From: Musa acuminata AAA Group
Taxonomy: Eukaryota > Streptophyta > Magnoliopsida > Zingiberales > Musaceae
NCBI RefSeq assembly: GCF_036884655.1
Contig: NC_088335.1
Location: 44,882,501-44,946,500, forward strand
Direction of reading: 5' to 3'
DNA length: 64,000 bases
Within the stretch, counting starts at the first letter, position 1, and each line of letters begins with the position of its first letter. The notes below the pieces were generated by a model, which made no database searches, was not told the DNA's origin, and saw nothing but the letters and a program-made list of their open reading frames with translations. Below, in pieces: positions 1-10,641 of this stretch. The position numbers and the translations under genes were made by a program.

Positions 1-95
1 ATGCCATTTTTACCGGAAGAGAGCTGCAATAATAACGCGACAACAACTTGATCTTAGACTTCTGGACCAGCGCTCGAGAACAAACAATTGCTCAC

Positions 96-137
96 CTGAG
101 ATGGGGCGGCAGCGGTTGAGAGAGTGGTGGAGGCCAT
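96..137 (-). CDS. Possible first coding exon of a gene running off the left edge
   Basis: On the minus strand an ATG at 137 opens 14 codons (M-A-S-T-T-L-S-T-A-A-A-P-S-Q) that end exactly at a strong donor, CAG followed by GTGAGC, at 96/95. The Ser/Thr/Ala-rich start resembles a plastid transit peptide. Upstream on the same strand are a CCAAT box (257-261) and a GATAAG I-box (200-205), a pairing common in promoters of nuclear photosynthesis genes. The remaining exons would lie beyond position 1, so the product cannot be named. A rival reading is a longer minus-strand frame over 92-313, which has no recognisable domain. The splice site and start context are seen directly; the plastid link is inference. 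Confidence 0.3.
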
Positions 138-344
138 GGGGGCAGGAGTGCAGCTTCTTCCCTCCAAGGACGCCTGGAAACAGGTCGATTCACATCCTTC
201 TTATCTGCAAGCAAGCGGAAGACGATAGGGTTGGGTGATTTGGTTGATGGGAAGCCATTGGTCTCACTCGGCCACATGTTTGGATTGCACTTGGAGACCC
301 GCCTAAACCACATTCTATTGTGTATGACATCGATCCAACACTGG

Positions 345-2226
345 TACGACTGACCGCGGTTCGTGAACCGGCTTAAGCAAACAGAAACCGGACTCGAATC
401 GACCCGATTTTGAGCCGAACCGGAACCGCCGGTTCCGGTTCGGACTGTTTAGTTCCGATTCGAACCATTAATTATTAATAAAAAAATAAATTAAAATATA
501 AAAAATAATCTAACTAAATATCACTTAAAAATAAAGATTAAATCTTTAATCAAACTTACTAATAGGAATGGCCTCCATGTCATCATGATTCACTCATCTA
601 TACTTAAAAAACTTACTAATAGGAATGACCTCCTCCATAACCAAGTTAATTACTTTTAATATTTTAATTTTTTTTATATTTTTAAAAAATTATAAATTAT
701 ATTAATATTTTATAATTATGAAAGTGAAATATCTAAATCTATCTATTAGAAATTTAAAAAGTGAATTATATTAGTGTCCCTATAACAATATCGATTTTAT
801 TAACAAAAATATATAAATAAAAAGTAAAAAGATAATTTTAATGATGTTATTGATGGTCGTAGGTGATTAATGTAGATGAGAAGAGTGATGACGAGAGGTG
901 ATACCGCTATGCATCTACATCAGTGGCCCTTTTACCGTTCTTTATTTGTATCAATATTGATACAACTGTCAAGAGACGAAACAGCTGTTGATGTAGATGC
1001 TAAGTAGCGTCACTCGATAATTGTATTGACACTAATGTAGATATAGGACGATGCCACTATACATCTATATCGATGGCCTTTTTCATCACTCGGAAACTAC
1101 ATCGACATCGACGTAGATGTAGAGTGATCCTTATCTCTCACTACCATTATCCTTCTCCACAACATCGATTGTTGTTTGTCACTATTAGTTAGAACATATT
1201 GATAAAACTAATGTTGTTAGGATAAATAGACCTAGATGTTTCACTTTCATAATTATAAAAATATCAATATAATTTTATAAAATATAATGATTAAAATATT
1301 TAAGATAATTAACTATAAGAGATAATTTTTAATTAGCCCTCACCATTCCAACCTTACGAAGCTTTGCCATCTTATCCGCCACAATTTTTGCCACGAGAAA
1401 CCTCTAATGAATTAGAAGGCCCACATAAAAAAAAACTACATAGACACATAATTAAAGCAAAAAAGACATATAATATATTATTAAGTCGCTGCATCTTCCA
1501 CACTAATTTTGTTAGGGTTGATTTCTTTTAATAAACTAAATTATAGATTATTAAGAAAAAGAAACTCGAATGTAAAAAAATAGTATAAATTGAAATCGAT
1601 GTTACATAAATATCTCATGTATCTAAGGGTCTTGATATGTATAGTAAAAAAATATTATAAGTACTCACGAATATTTTTTTAATTAATTCAAAGAGATTAA
1701 TAAAAAAAATTTAAAATTTGTTAGATTTGAGTTTTGATTAACTCAAAAGATAGATAACTATATTTTTTATATTTTAACACTCTTGATTTGAAATCTTTTC
1801 GAAACACATGAAGACAATATGGAATCACGTAAATATTATATTATATTATATTATATTATATATATTGATTCGGTCAATTATTTATTTGTCATTAAAATTT
1901 TCTCTCCCCTACAAATATTATCTTAATTTTTTTTATAAGCTTATATCTACATGTTTTATTGTTTTATATTCCTAACAAAATTCACATCTTTCATTCTTAA
2001 AATCCTCATAACACTGCTCATTCAGGTTTAAGTTATTGATATTGCTTTCGGTACATTAAACAATCTCTATCGACCTGCTTCTAACGTCCGTATCAAATCA
2101 TGCCAGAATGCCAAGAAGAAGAAAGAAGCTCATTTGCTAATGGTAGTAGATTTTATTTCTAGAGGTAATTGTAGACAACATTTGTCGCACTATTTAGTGG
2201 ACTATGATTATTTACACCTTTAATTT
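345..2226. other. Gene-free, AT-rich repeat region left of the MULE-like element
   Basis: No supportable gene. Positions 345-470 are rich in GAACCGG/CCGGTT motifs, like decayed transposon ends. A 19-bp direct repeat lies near 552 and 609. Positions 640-1340 hold a degenerate copy of the element at 2227-3040, listed separately. The rest is AT-rich, with a (TATAT) run near 1836-1862. Confidence 0.6.
640..1340. mobile_element. Degenerate MULE-type/MITE element with inverted termini
   Basis: The right end, read in reverse complement from 1339, starts GGGCTAATTA as the complete element at 2227-3040 does. It continues through a block containing TTATAATTATGAAAGTGAAA that matches the left part near 708-730 in inverted orientation. 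The left outer ~20 bp of the terminal repeat are missing or diverged, so no target duplication can be read. The interior is the same kind of 'gtagatgtcgagtgacg' low-complexity DNA as in the second element. No transposase frame is present, so it is non-autonomous. Confidence 0.5.
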
Positions 2227-3040
2227 GGGCTAATTATAGATTATGTCATGTAGTTAACTATTTTTAATATTCTTGTCCTTATAATTTAAAAAGTTACATT
2301 AATATCTTATAGTATAAAAGTGAAATATCTACGTTCATTTATTCTAACATTTATCAATTTTTTCAACGAAAATATAAAAACAAAGAACAGAAAGATAATC
2401 TTAACGTTCTAATTGGTGAAGATGGACGACGACGTCGTTGGAGGCATGGGTGACTATTTTGGATGAGGAGAGCAGTGACGAGTGGTAAGGGCTACTTTGC
2501 ATTTATGTTAATGTCGACATAGTTGTTGAGTGACGCTTTCGTCACTCTTCATCTATATCGATATCGATGCAGTTGTCGAGTAACACCACTTTACATTTGT
2601 GTTAGTGTCGATGTAATTAACGAGTGATGCCATACTCTGTATCTACATCAGTGTCAACACAATTGTCTAAGTGACCAAAGGGCCACAAATGTAGATGTCG
2701 AGCAACGTCATTCGGTAACTACGTCGACGCCGAATATATGTAGAGCAACACCGCTCGACATTTGTGTTGACGTCAATGTAGTTGCCCTCATCCACAATAG
2801 CTATCGTGACCCTCCAATGATGTTGTCGTCTGTCACCACCGATGTCATTCATCAGTACCGACCGAAAACATTAAAATTATCTTTGTTCTTTATTTTTATA
2901 TTTTCATTGGTAAAATCGATGAAATTAAGATAAATAACCTTAGATATTTTATTTTTATAATTATAAAAATATCAATATAAAATTTTAAAATATAGAATTT
3001 GAAACGTAAAGAGTAGCTAAGTGTACTCTGTAATTAGCCC
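2227..3040. mobile_element. Non-autonomous Mutator-like element (MITE) with 10-bp target duplication
   Basis: An 814-bp element bounded by inverted ends that both begin GGGCTAATTA. The long AT-rich terminal inverted repeats (roughly 150-180 bp, imperfect) include a matched block 'gaaaatataaaaa(c/t)aaagaac'. It is flanked on both sides by the identical 10-mer CCTTTAATTT at 2217-2226 and 3041-3050. A 9-11 bp target duplication with long inverted repeats is the hallmark of the Mutator/MULE superfamily. There is no MURA-type transposase. The only frames inside are short and lie in repetitive GTAGATGTCG-like sequence. Confidence 0.75.
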
Positions 3041-3050
3041 CCTTTAATTT

Positions 3051-3170
3051 CACAACGATCACCATTAAATGATAGGATCATAAGATCTGCTATCATATCT
3101 GGAACCAAGAAAGCAACATGACATATACATAAATGCATCTTCTTTAACATCCCAAAAGCTTGTGTGCCCT

Positions 3171-3206
<36 letters not shown>

Positions 3207-4623
3207 GCAGAGTCAAGTCCTTGGCATGAAACGAAATGGTTTCTGGCTTTGGTGGCCTCCGAGGGACCAAGCAGCATTCAAATCTGACAGTTCTTCATCC
3301 CCCACAATCATCTCGACATGTTCCTCTGTGCAGGATTCCGAGCCCCTCACATGGGCTTCCACCAGCCTCGCCATGGAAAAGGGTACATGACAAGCTATAT
3401 CTATCTGGTTGCTGCTTCAGTCGATCAGTTCTTCAAGAAGGAAGAAGAAGACATTACTTTCCCTGGGATTTCGTAGACTGGAATGAACAGTGCAACCCAT
3501 GTTTGGGACCTTTCTTCTTTCCGATACAGGCCAAGTGGTGGAGGGCCTATTAAAGGAGGAGTCGACGCACTCCTTCCTTGTGTTCTGCCTCAAAGGACAT
3601 GGCGAGATAGCTGGCAAATGCTGCTTTGTGGCAGCACAGGAGACGCAAACGTTTCCTTCTCCGTTCATGGGGCACTCTCACATGGGATGGCTGGCCATCA
3701 GAGCTCTGTGAGCGAAACAGCAGGCAGTGGCTTGCCTGAATGAGGAAGAGGACGCATCCATGAGGCCTCCTCTGTCCTTCTTCTGTTCTCAGCTACTGTC
3801 CATTTAATCCAATACAAGCAATCATATACTCGAATTGATTAGATGAGCAATTAGCTTCAGCTCAACTACACGCGACTTGCGTTAGATGAGCATAAACTCT
3901 TAGGTAGATTTGGTTGGGCATTAGCTTAATCTATGTTGCAGGGCTCTCGGGGAGAACGAAGCTTAGCGTGCAGGGATGGTTTACACTGTCCAAAAATGAA
4001 ATAAGAGGTTGCTCTCATGCGAGAGGATCTCTTTGCCAGTTGAGCACCTCCGCGTCCAACATCCTGCATTGATTTGCTTGCAGTTGAGCACCTCCGCGTC
4101 CAACTAGAGAGAGAGAGAGAGAGAGAGAGAAGAGCGATCAAAGTCGAACAATACAGGCGTCAGACCGAATACTCTGTTCTGTTTCTTCTGCTGCTGCCGC
4201 TGCTCTGCGCCGCTGTTGCCACTGCGCCTGCGGCCCCCGCCGTCCCCACTTCTTCGCCCCCGTAAGGCAGCGACACCTGTTCGCCTGTCACAGCAGCTCT
4301 CGCTGTTCCTCTCCCCTGCCACCACCTTCTCTCTCTCTCTCTCTCTCTCTCTTGGTTTTTCTGAAACTTTAATCCAAGGAAAGATGCTTATGGCAATGGC
4401 AAAGCCTCCTCCTCCTCCTCTCTCTCTAGTCCCCATAACGAAAGAGGGAAATCAGGATTAATAGCAGTAGGAAGCACCAATCGACAGGAGAACTTGGAGA
4501 GACAGCGCAACAGAGGATCTTTCTCACACCTGTTCTGTTGTAGCATTGGAAGAAGCGTGAAGGAGAAGTCTATCCGTTCATTCTCTCACCTTCTCTTTCT
4601 CTTTCTGTCGTCGTGGTTTCACC
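3051..4623. other. Intergenic region upstream of the cyclin gene
   Basis: No protein is recognised, although GC content is higher than in the transposon region to the left and several 60-110 aa frames exist. It contains a (GA)n run at 3173-3203, another at 4105-4130, and a (CT)n run at 4328-4352. A 24-bp sequence, CAGTTGAGCACCTCCGCGTC plus 4 bases, occurs twice at 4037-4060 and 4081-4104. It probably includes the distal promoter of the cyclin. Confidence 0.5.
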
Positions 4624-4630
4624 TATAAAG
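4624..4630 (+). promoter_or_regulatory. Candidate TATA box of the cyclin gene
   Basis: TATAAAG lies 101 bp before the cyclin ATG, which would place transcription start near 4655 and give a leader of about 75 nt. The pyrimidine-rich sequence around it fits a plant core promoter. Sequence-based inference only. Confidence 0.45.
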
Positions 4631-4730
4631 CTCGCGTCAGTCGTCTCTCGTTCTAAAGGTTTCATCTTTACCTTTTACTTCTCCCTTTGAGATCGACAGG
4701 GTAGCAGAGACGACGACTTAAGGAGCAGGA

Positions 4731-6058
4731 ATGGAGTTCGATCTCGAGAACCAGATGTCGAGCTCTGACGACGAGCAGCAACCTCGGTGGGGCTCCATCT
4801 CGGCGCTCTTCGCCGCCGAGGCCGACCACATCATCTCTACCGTCGGCGCTATTGATCCCTCCGCCCGGCGAAACGCCGTCTCTCTGGTCCTTCAGGTAAT
4901 GCTATACCTCGACGCTCAGACTAACGAAAGATCCGATCTTTTCCATGGCGGTGATGTTTTCGTGGGCAGGCGCAGTTCAATTGCAATCTGGACCCCTTCG
5001 TCGCTTGCCTTGCAATCAACTACATTGATCGGTACCTTACCAAGCGCGAAATCCCGGTATCAGTCACTGTAAATGAGTAGTAGTTGAAGAAGATGACCAA
5101 TCGAATCGGTTAATTCCAGATTGTCGATCTAATACAGAAGCAGCGATCTCCTGTTGCAGATAGAGAAGCCGTGGATCGTTCGTCTCCTCTCCATCTCCTG
5201 CCTATCCCTCGCGTCCAAGATGAAGAAAACCTGCAAACCTCTAGCGGATTTCCTGGTAAACAGAGGTTCCTCTTTCTCAAAAAATCGAGGTCACATGGAT
5301 CGATTTCACTGTTTCATTTGGATCGAATTTGCAGAGAGAGGAATATTTTGTGTTCGACGCCCAAACGATCCGGAGAATGGAGCTTCTGGTGCTCGAAGCA
5401 CTGGATTGGCGGATGCGATCGATCACCCCCTTCTCCTTTCTCCGGTTCTTCACTTCCTTCTTCTCACCCGCCCAACCCCCTCTCCTCCAAGCACTCCAAG
5501 TCCACGCGACCGAGATCCTTCTCAAAACCCAAAACGGTAACCCAATCAATCGATCAAATTAAACTTAAAAAACGATTTTTCCTGGATCCATCATCAAGTT
5601 TTCACCGGGAAATCATGCAGAGATGAAGGTGCTGGAGTTCAAACCTTCAGTGGTGGCCGCCTCCACTCTCCTCTCCGCCGCCTTCGAGTTCTTCCCCGTC
5701 CAATTTCCAGCCTTCCGTTCCGCCCTCGCCTCCTGCGAATTCGTAAACGAAGTAATCCCTGCCACAAAGAATCCTCTTTTTTTTTGTTATTCTTGTTTGG
5801 ATCTTATCATCGGTAAATAATTAAATGAAAAACAAGGAGGAGCTGCGGGAATGCAGCAGCGCTATGGGAATCGCGACGGGCGGCTGCGGTGGTTCGGCAG
5901 CGACGGCGCTGGTGTCGAGTTCCAACACGCCGCCGACCGTCCTCGGCCGCGTCTGCTCGAGCTCGGTGATCGAGCCTTTCACCATCGGATCCGCATCGGA
6001 CGACCGCGAGCTCACGCAGCGCCGGATCGCCTACCACGACGGACAAATAGACAAGTAA
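4731..6058 (+). CDS. CYCD6-like: D-type cyclin, CYCD6-like
   Basis: Predicted cyclin that would bind a cyclin-dependent kinase and promote G1/S or formative divisions in the nucleus. Exons are 4731-4895, 4970-5056, 5160-5255, 5335-5536, 5621-5751 and 5837-6058 (the last acceptor could also be 5840). All introns are GT-AG and the phases close to about 300 aa. The cyclin N-domain is clear: FVACLAINYIDRYL (exon 2) and KPWIVRLLSISCLSLASKMK (exon 3), followed by the MELLVLEALDWRMRSITPFSF segment across the cyclin-box end. A C-terminal cyclin fold follows (EFKPSVVAAS). The N-terminus MEFDLEN resembles Arabidopsis CYCD6;1. No LxCxE retinoblastoma-binding motif is seen near the N-terminus, which departs from most D cyclins but fits CYCD6. 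Exons are GC-rich. CYCD5 is the alternative family assignment. Confidence 0.9.
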
Positions 6059-6559
6059 CGAGGCCTCCTCCGAAAAGGAAACAAATAATGATTGTTTTTG
6101 AGCGAATTCTTTTGTGGAGTCGATGCCGTGAATTGAAGAAGGACGCACAGATCTTTTTGAGTTGGTGTTAGATCGATATATTTGAGAGAAACAAAAAAGC
6201 TGTTGTTTTCCTAATATAAACAATTTATACGTAGATTTTCTAGAATAATATAAATAATTCAAAAAATCTTACGTTGCCGACGTGTCAATGCGGTCGAGCT
6301 TTGTCTTCACGTGTATATATACATATTGCGTGCATGCATGAACGGGCCGTTTTGGGTCACGTACATGGTTAGACGCACCACCAACGGTCGAGATCGACGA
6401 CGGTGCGAATCTAAAGGAAACTTATGTTGGTTCATCTTTTGCGCCTGATACTTCTCCTAGTTTACATGAACTAGGAGTTCTATCTAGATGTGTGTGATGG
6501 GTGGATCCTCAACTAGTTAGGACTTCAAGTCCTGCTAGGATTGAATCAATGGTGTAGCT
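6059..6559. other. Cyclin 3' region and F-box upstream region
   Basis: No gene. The region contains a CACGTG G-box-like core near 6308 next to a TATATATA run, and short inverted repeats (CTCCTAGTTTACATGAACTAGGAG near 6452-6480, given as arms CTCCTAGTT/AACTAGGAG). The stretch from about 6425 to the TATA box has a texture reminiscent of a copia-type LTR promoter; see findings. Confidence 0.45.
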
Positions 6560-6567
6560 TATAAATA
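6560..6567 (+). promoter_or_regulatory. TATA box of the F-box gene
   Basis: TATAAATA followed by GGGG lies 79 bp before the ATG. It is a consensus plant TATA box, predicting a start near 6592 and a leader of about 50 nt. Confidence 0.55.
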
Positions 6568-6645
6568 GGGGTGCAATCTCCCCTTGTGGGTGCTACCTGC
6601 ATATTTGATAGGATATATACATTGTGGTGAAAGGGTAACGAAGAC

Positions 6646-7875
6646 ATGGCTCCACCACCAACAGGCGAAGGAGAAGAAGAGAGCTGCTGGTCTCAACTTC
6701 CGATAGATGAGATGGAGAAGATCCTGAAGCGCCTCACCGTAGTCGATCGGATCCGTGTCGCCGCTGTATGCAAATCTTGGCACGCAGATGTTAGTTTCCT
6801 CCATGCTCCGTCTCCTCCTCCGTGGTTGTTGGTCTACCCCGGCCTACCCCATCCTCGAAGATGGGGCCTCTGCACTGCCTTTGCCGGACGACGAAGCTTA
6901 GGCTTAGAGATCCCAAAGGAGCTCCAAACACAGTGGTGTTGCGGGTCATCCAAGGGCTGGTTACTGTTCTTACGCACTACTCCGGAAATCTTCGCCGGTT
7001 ATCGGGCTAGTCTTCTAAATCCAATCACCAGAGTTCTGGTCCACTTTGGTCCATGCGTCAACCATGTCGTCAAGGGCGTCATATCGGCGTCTCCACTCAC
7101 AACAGGGTTTCTCCTTGCGACGATGGGTTATAATTTGGTGGACTCATACAGATGCGTGACCGTGTACAGAGTTTGGCAGCTCACGTACGGGGAATTGGAC
7201 GTAGATGATCCCATGGACATTTTGTTTCACCATGGAAGGCTGTATATTCTGACCGGCTCGGCAGAAATCGTGGTCTACATGTTCAAACCCCATCCTGTGG
7301 TGTCGTCGATCATCCCAATTCCATCCTTGGTTGGGGAGGACGAGCGTCGTCGTCGCTCACGCAAGGGTAGGCTGGTGGGGTCAAACGACGATGTCTTCAT
7401 CGTGTTCTATACTAGGAAGCTGCGCTCAGAGCTGCAACAGTTGAAGGTTTTCAAGGTGAAGGAGGGACTACGTCACCGTGTGGTGGAGGTGAATAGCTTG
7501 GGCGGTCGCACCTTCTTCATCGGTGGATTCTCGGAGGGGTTGTCAGTATCCATGACCAAATCATCATCAAAGTCAGAGTCGATAAAGCCGGACTGTGTCT
7601 ATTATCGAAAGCGCGTTGAAGATAACTTGAAGGGGTATTGCATGCAAACTGGACGTTCGTTTCAAGTCGCGGGGTTGGATGTGGCAGGTGATCTACTCTC
7701 CTGGTTCACTCCCGATTTGGAGGACCGATCGAGTTTGATGGAAGTGACTCCAACCAATGGCTTCTCGCGTTCTCGCCCATTGCTCCTCACCATCATCGTC
7801 ATGTCAGTCTGCATCATGTTAGGTTACATTATCTGGTCGGGTCAGCATATAAGCTTTTTTAAGCTGGTTAATTGA
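6646..7875 (+). CDS. F-box/DUF295 protein with C-terminal hydrophobic segment
   Basis: Intronless, 409 aa. An F-box-like domain spans about residues 13-55 (WSQLPIDEMEKILKRL, then RIRVAAVCKSWHADV), the part that binds SKP1 in an SCF ubiquitin ligase. The rest matches the plant DUF295/KIB-type F-box layout. It has a beta-propeller-like body with FHHGRLYILTGSAEIVVY in the middle and a C-terminal block with VYYRKRVE near residue 320. The last about 35 residues contain a strongly hydrophobic stretch (LLLTIIVMSVCIMLGYIIW), probably a tail anchor, which most F-box proteins lack. The start is supported by the TATA box at 6560. The substrate is unknown. This lineage expands quickly in plants, so it could be a young or weakly expressed copy, but the frame is intact. 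Confidence 0.8.
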   Translation: MAPPPTGEGEEESCWSQLPIDEMEKILKRLTVVDRIRVAAVCKSWHADVSFLHAPSPPPWLLVYPGLPHPRRWGLCTAFAGRRSLGLEIPKELQTQWCCGSSKGWLLFLRTTPEIFAGYRASLLNPITRVLVHFGPCVNHVVKGVISASPLTTGFLLATMGYNLVDSYRCVTVYRVWQLTYGELDVDDPMDILFHHGRLYILTGSAEIVVYMFKPHPVVSSIIPIPSLVGEDERRRRSRKGRLVGSNDDVFIVFYTRKLRSELQQLKVFKVKEGLRHRVVEVNSLGGRTFFIGGFSEGLSVSMTKSSSKSESIKPDCVYYRKRVEDNLKGYCMQTGRSFQVAGLDVAGDLLSWFTPDLEDRSSLMEVTPTNGFSRSRPLLLTIIVMSVCIMLGYIIWSGQHISFFKLVN

Positions 7876-7931
7876 TTACCAGTATATGTGAGACACTATT
7901 TTAGTTTGGGTGTCTTCAAAAGTTAGAATTC

Positions 7932-7975
<44 letters not shown>

Positions 7976-8301
7976 TGTTTGTTTACCTATTCTGTCGTCC
8001 TTGGATTTGCCAAGGTGAACGATTGATGCAGTATGATTTGATGAGAATGGAAGGGGGGGTAGCAGGTGAGGGAAAAATCTGATAAGGGCCACAGCATGAG
8101 TTATGGACTGACTCGTCCTCGTCCTGCAGCCTTACTATATTCCTGAAACATTATTGTGTATGTTTGGTGGCGGATCTCCGTTGGGATACGGTCAATCTGC
8201 TGCTACTGTTTCCCTGCCTGCGTTGCTGTTTTTGCTGAACTCTCAAAAGCCATGCGTCCCCCCTTCTTCTTTCAGCACTACTAGCGTAGCCGACCTGCTT
8301 T

Positions 8302-8337
<36 letters not shown>

Positions 8338-9510
8338 ATGTATATGGTCCCCTTCCAGCATGTTTCTTTGGGGACTTTTATCGAACAAGTGGCAGATCAA
8401 AATCATAAGTCACAGTTCGCAGCCGACAACCATGCTGGATTCTATGTTTTATTTACGATCCTGCCCAATCAACGCTCAAGAAAAGCTTCAAACGCTGTTA
8501 GGACGGGAACCTGCGTTCTTAGCGTGGATTAGGGCGTCGTGTTTGATCCGCCTACTAATTAATGATTGTGGAGTTGGGACGTAGGTGACAAGCTCACACT
8601 AGGAAGGCTAGTTTGGGTATATCAAGATTCGGCGGCACTGCGTCTTCCGGCGACGGCGACAGTCCGCACAATGTCGCGAACCGAAAGGCTGCCTCCCGCT
8701 GCTCCACCCCAGTAAACTGTAGGCCGCAGTCTGTGTCACACACTCTCTCTCTCTGCATGTCTGTCCCGAATCCTAATCATATATCACTATCCATCCTTAA
8801 TTACCTGCCAAATACTAATAATAATAATAATGCCTCTTCTTGACTCGCGTCGTTGGGCAGCCGCCGCCTCTCGCTCTTCCAAGGACACCTGTGGGACCAC
8901 CATCGTGGTGACATTTCATTGGCTCGCACTATGACTACAGTGGGTCCGGGGATCTCTTAGACTAGGGCGGGAATCTAATCCTATTATTCCAATGGGTGTC
9001 CAAAACCCGATCAGAGACACTTCATCATCGCAACGTGTCCGCAGCAAAACAAAAAAGAATAAATTAATTGATCTTCCCGTCCACGACAGCAGGTCCTTCT
9101 CCCATTAACTGATCTACTACTACGCTGAGTCGGGCACACCCCAACCCACCTTTCCTCCATGACCCTACTACTGGACCTACGCGATCTGCCCCGCTCGCCT
9201 CCCCTATGAGATCGACCCTACACCCAAACCACCGTCTGTTACTTCCACTCACAGTGAACGGCCACTCGTAGCCCCCGAAATCCTACCCACGTCAAACAGG
9301 CAACGAGAATGTGAGAGCAGGGTCCCACACGTTGGTGCCAGGGGACATGAGGCCCTCGCCACCGGAATCACCTTGCGCCACGTGTCGGTCAGTCTGTTGG
9401 GACCACCGACCCTGCCTCGAACTCGGTTGTTATTATGCTACCTCTATGCTATCACGGTAGACACATTTTGTTGATCTTGTTTTTGGATCCATCTCTACCC
9501 CTTCGTCCCA
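7876..9510. other. Intergenic region with CT microsatellites
   Basis: No gene recognised. (CT)n runs are at 7937-7972 and 8307-8332. (AAT)n near 8817-8831. From 8840 to the TATA box the DNA is GC-richer and gene-proximal, probably promoter of the SPEAR-type gene; it contains ACGTGTC near 9378. Confidence 0.5.
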
Positions 9511-9520
9511 TAAATATATA
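9511..9520 (+). promoter_or_regulatory. TATA box of the SPEAR-type gene
   Basis: TAAATATATA lies 100 bp before the ATG at 9611. A CT-rich leader follows (9545-9600), typical of plant 5' leaders. Confidence 0.55.
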
Positions 9521-9610
9521 CCCCACCTACTCCTCACACGCACTTCCTCTCTCTCCCTCTCTCGCCCTCTTACATACACACACATCTCCTGCTCGCCTTT
9601 AGGTGCAACA

Positions 9611-10641
9611 ATGGCGACGTCCTTCTTCCTCTGGTCCTCAGCGCGGCACAAGGCCGACGAAAGCGGAGAAGGCAGCGCCGCGGAGAGCAACACTTCCTCT
9701 GCGGAAGCTCCGGCGGGGAAGGCCAAGGGTCGGAAGGGCGGAGCGGGGGCCAAGGCGGCAGCGCCGAAGCGCCCGCCTCAGAGGGGCCTCGGCGTCGCCC
9801 AGCTCGAGAGGCTCCGCCTCCAGGAGCGCTGGAAGAAGATGACGGAGCTCGAACCCGCTCGCGACGGCATTCTTCCGCTCCACCTTCACCAACTCACCCC
9901 CGTCGCCGGGGCTGTGTATGGCGCCCCCATCGTCTACTCGGCCGGGCAGCCCCTCGACGGATACCTCACCCGTTACCGCCAGATTGTCCATGGGCCGGTA
10001 GCTTACGGCGGAGCGGCTGCCGGAACCGTCGCCCGGTCCGTGCTGGACGATCATCACGGGCTGGATCGGTACCGGAAGGCGACGGCCGGGGACGCCAGAT
10101 TCCACGTCGGGAGTCCGTTTCCAGAGCCCCCTTCAAGCCAAAATCCGCAATGCCTCTCCGACCCGTGCGAGTTCTGCGCCAGAGTAAGCCCCGGAAATCC
10201 TCCATTAGGGTTTCCGCCACTCTCTAGTTTCTTTCACTGACTCCGCTCTCTTTGATGAAACTACCCTTCAGAAGAAGCGCCTCTTCGGCAACAGCCTATC
10301 TGACAACCTGGCCACCGGTGCGGATTACTTCGAGATGGACCTCGCTGCCGCCATGGCGGTTGATCTGGTGATCCCAGTCCCCTTCACCCCCAATCCTCCT
10401 CGCATCCTTCTCCTCCATTTTGATTGGATGCTTTCTCTTTGGACTTCAGGGAAAGCCGGCGGGCGAGAAGGAGAGGGAGGTGATCAAGGAGTTCGAGTTC
10501 TTCCCGCCGAGCAGCCTAAGCGTATCCAACGGCGACGGTTCCCCCGAGCTCGCTGATCGCACGGCTGGTGATGCTTCCTCTTCCTCCGCCGCTGCGGCAT
10601 CTTCTACTCTCCTCGATCTCTCGCTTAAGCTTTCCATATAA
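9611..10641 (+). CDS. SPEAR-like: SPL/NOZZLE-like EAR repressor (SPEAR family)
   Basis: Nuclear transcriptional adaptor of the SPOROCYTELESS/TIE family; members bind TCP factors and recruit TOPLESS co-repressors. Exons are 9611-10183, 10272-10367 and 10450-10641, all phase 0, giving 286 aa. The family signature GLGVAQLERLRLQ is at residues 59-71, preceded by a basic Gly/Ala/Lys-rich stretch (38-57). A conserved central part contains GAVYGAPIVY. The protein ends in a perfect EAR motif, LDLSLKL (residues 279-285), one residue before the end. The exons are very GC-rich. The opening MATSFFLWSS fits family starts. Sporogenesis or leaf-development roles are known for relatives; which applies here cannot be told. 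Confidence 0.9.

Noticed and set aside
3236..3743. Overlapping 73-105 codon plus-strand frames
   Set aside because: Several frames overlap in one region without conserved motifs or splice continuation; not distinguishable from chance.
4104..4436. 110-codon minus-strand frame
   Set aside because: Made mainly of translated GA/CT repeats (ERERERE, SLSLSL); no domain.
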